Below, one piece after another: positions 42,469-43,619 of a DNA stretch of 43,619 bases. Numbering within the stretch: the first letter of the stretch is position 1; the number at the start of each line of letters is the position of its first letter. Location of the stretch: assembly GCA_025352565.1 (NCBI GenBank), contig JANXTF010000119.1, positions 1-43,619 on the forward strand. Direction: 5' to 3'. The position numbers and the translations under genes were made by a program. A model generated the notes under the pieces. The model was not told the DNA's origin and searched no databases. It saw only the letters and a program-made list of their open reading frames with translations. Origin of the DNA: Rhodospirillales bacterium (GTDB taxonomy: Bacteria > Pseudomonadota > Alphaproteobacteria > Acetobacterales > Acetobacteraceae).

Positions 42469-43299
42469 TTACCGCCGCGACGTCGGGTCCGCCGCGTCGC
42501 GCAGCGCCTCGCCGAACAGCGTGAAGCCCAATGTCGCCAGCACCAGCATGGTGGCCGCTCCGGCCACTGGCCAGAGCGACTGGTCCATGTGCGTGTAGCC
42601 GTCATACAGCAGCGCGCCCCAACTCGCCTGGGGCGGCGGGATGCCGACGCCGAGGAAGCTCAGCCCCGCCTCGATCGTGATGACGGTGGGGATGTCCATG
42701 CTGGCCAGCACCAGCAGCGGCCCCGCGATGTTGGGCAGCACGTGGCGCAGCCACAGGCGCGGCGCCCGCACGCCGATCGCCCGCGCCGCCTCCAGGAACG
42801 GGGCAGAGGACAGCGCCAGCGTCTGCGCGCGCGCCACACGGCCGAATTGCGGAGCCAGCGTGATGCCGACCAGCAGGATCACCTTGTCCTGCCCCGGCCC
42901 GAGCAGCGCCACGGCGGCCAGCGCGAACAGCAGGCTCGGGAAGGCGGCCACGATGTCGAACACCACGACGATCCCGCGCGCCATGAGCCGGCCGCCGCGC
43001 GCCGCGGCGATTCCCAGCGCGGTGCCCAGCGAAAGCGCCAGCGCAATGGTCGCCAGCGACACCACCAGCGCGATCCGCCCGCCCGACGCCAGCCGCGCCA
43101 GCAGGTCGCGTCCCAGCGAGTCGGTGCCGGCGATATGCGCCAGCGTGGGTGCCGAAAAACGCGCGCGGATGTCGAGCCTGCCGGGTGGGATTCCCGCCAG
43201 CAACGGGCCTGCGGCCGCGAAGATCAGCACCGCCAGCACCAGCACCAGGCCGATCCGCCCGGTCGGGTCGCGCCACACCGTGCGCAGCGTCTTACGCAT
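42469..43299 (-). CDS. ABC transporter permease, DppC type (second system)
   Basis: This 276-residue inner-membrane permease has the DppC pattern: an N-terminal span, then AGTDSLGRDLLARLASGGR, the coupling loop AARAIGVRAPRLWLRHVLPNI, and FLGVGIPPPQASWGALLYDG near the C-terminus. It overlaps the upstream DppB-type gene by eight bases. It is distinct from the permease pair at 4120-5890. The binding protein and ATPases are presumably upstream, outside the window. Confidence 0.9.
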   Translation of the reverse strand: MRKTLRTVWRDPTGRIGLVLVLAVLIFAAAGPLLAGIPPGRLDIRARFSAPTLAHIAGTDSLGRDLLARLASGGRIALVVSLATIALALSLGTALGIAAARGGRLMARGIVVVFDIVAAFPSLLFALAAVALLGPGQDKVILLVGITLAPQFGRVARAQTLALSSAPFLEAARAIGVRAPRLWLRHVLPNIAGPLLVLASMDIPTVITIEAGLSFLGVGIPPPQASWGALLYDGYTHMDQSLWPVAGAATMLVLATLGFTLFGEALRDAADPTSRR

Positions 43300-43619
43300 C
43301 CACGACTCGCGGATCGAGCCACATCAGCAGGAAATCCACGATCAGGTTCGCCGCCGTGAACAGCGCCACCACCACCAGCACCGAGCCCTGGATCACTGGG
43401 TAGTCGCGGCTGCCGATCGCGTCGAACACCAGGGTGCCGAGACCCGCGCGGGCGAACACGATCTCGGTGAAGATCGCCCCCCCCAGCAGCCGCCCGATCC
43501 CCAGCCCGATCACGGCCGCCACCGGGATGGCGGCCAGCTTCAGCGCGTAGCGGCCCACCACGCGGCGGCCCGGCACGCCATAGGCGCGCAGCGTGCGGAT
43601 ATGGTCCGCGCCCAGTACC
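43292..43619 (-). CDS. ABC transporter permease, DppB type, C-terminal part
   Basis: The frame is open to the window edge, so the 5' part is missing. The visible part of about 108 residues contains a DppB coupling loop (ADHIRTLRAYGVPGRRVVGRYALK), then spans with RLLGGAIFTEIVFARAGLGTL and IQGSVLVVVALFTAANLIVDFLL, and the usual ending DPRVVDA. It pairs with the DppC-type permease that starts inside its last codons. Confidence 0.88.
   Translation of the reverse strand, partial: VLGADHIRTLRAYGVPGRRVVGRYALKLAAIPVAAVIGLGIGRLLGGAIFTEIVFARAGLGTLVFDAIGSRDYPVIQGSVLVVVALFTAANLIVDFLLMWLDPRVVDA

Noticed and set aside
1-43619. CRISPR arrays, rRNA genes, phage genes or a replication origin
   Set aside because: No repeat-spacer pattern, rRNA sequence or phage structural gene was seen; the only direct repeats are the two short tandem arrays.

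Overview
The window is about 43.6 kb of GC-rich chromosomal DNA with tightly packed, often overlapping genes. It looks like an alphaproteobacterium, probably Rhodospirillales and perhaps Acetobacteraceae. That is inferred from gene content: a HisKA_2 kinase, an alphaproteobacterial-type SerC, a phn operon ending in a DUF1045 gene, an IS5-type transposase starting MWTVENRPRY, and a leuA leader peptide. No 16S gene is present, so the assignment is tentative.

Layout, left to right. (1) Positions 1-946: the end of an IS5-family element has cut off the 3' end of a secreted metzincin-type protease gene. (2) 1186-8701: a compact operon with an M20 peptidase, a Tat-exported family-5 solute-binding protein, two DppB/DppC-type permeases, a fused double ATPase and a second M20 peptidase. 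It probably takes up peptides or N-acyl amino acids and hydrolyses them. (3) 8803-12218, minus strand: a pseudo-caspase with a peptidoglycan-binding domain, a membrane haem-type Tll0287/DUF3365-HAMP sensor, and a Ser/Thr kinase with a duplicated C-terminal module. This is the most novel-looking unit in the window. (4) 12516-13999: a HisKA_2 kinase and a single-domain response regulator, divergent from unit 3. (5) 14027-14846: tRNA-Asn, tRNA-Leu and two small exported proteins. (6) 14928-16641: leuA behind a leucine-rich leader peptide and terminator. (7) 16747-19901: a DegP-like protease with an OmpR/EnvZ-type two-component pair, probably for envelope stress. (8) 19855-28097: C-P lyase genes, with phnM1-phnF on the minus strand divergent from phnGHIJKLM plus a 2H-phosphoesterase, around a clear palindromic operator. 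No phosphonate transporter (phnCDE), phnN or phnP lies in the window. (9) 28099-30878: serC-serA on the minus strand, behind a structured leader. (10) 31057-34394: two tandem acyltransferase-3 proteins, the first lacking the expected catalytic residues, and an O-antigen-ligase-like protein, suggesting surface glycan modification. (11) 34301-41137: NfeD/QmcA, an SDR, HrpB helicase and a DsbD/ScsB-type reductase. (12) 41134-43619, minus strand: a cytochrome P450 downstream of a second, partly captured DppBC permease pair.

There is no protein-coding gap longer than 300 bases. The largest (12219-12515, 297 bp) holds the divergent regulatory region between the pseudo-caspase and the HisKA_2 kinase, including an 18-bp inverted repeat.
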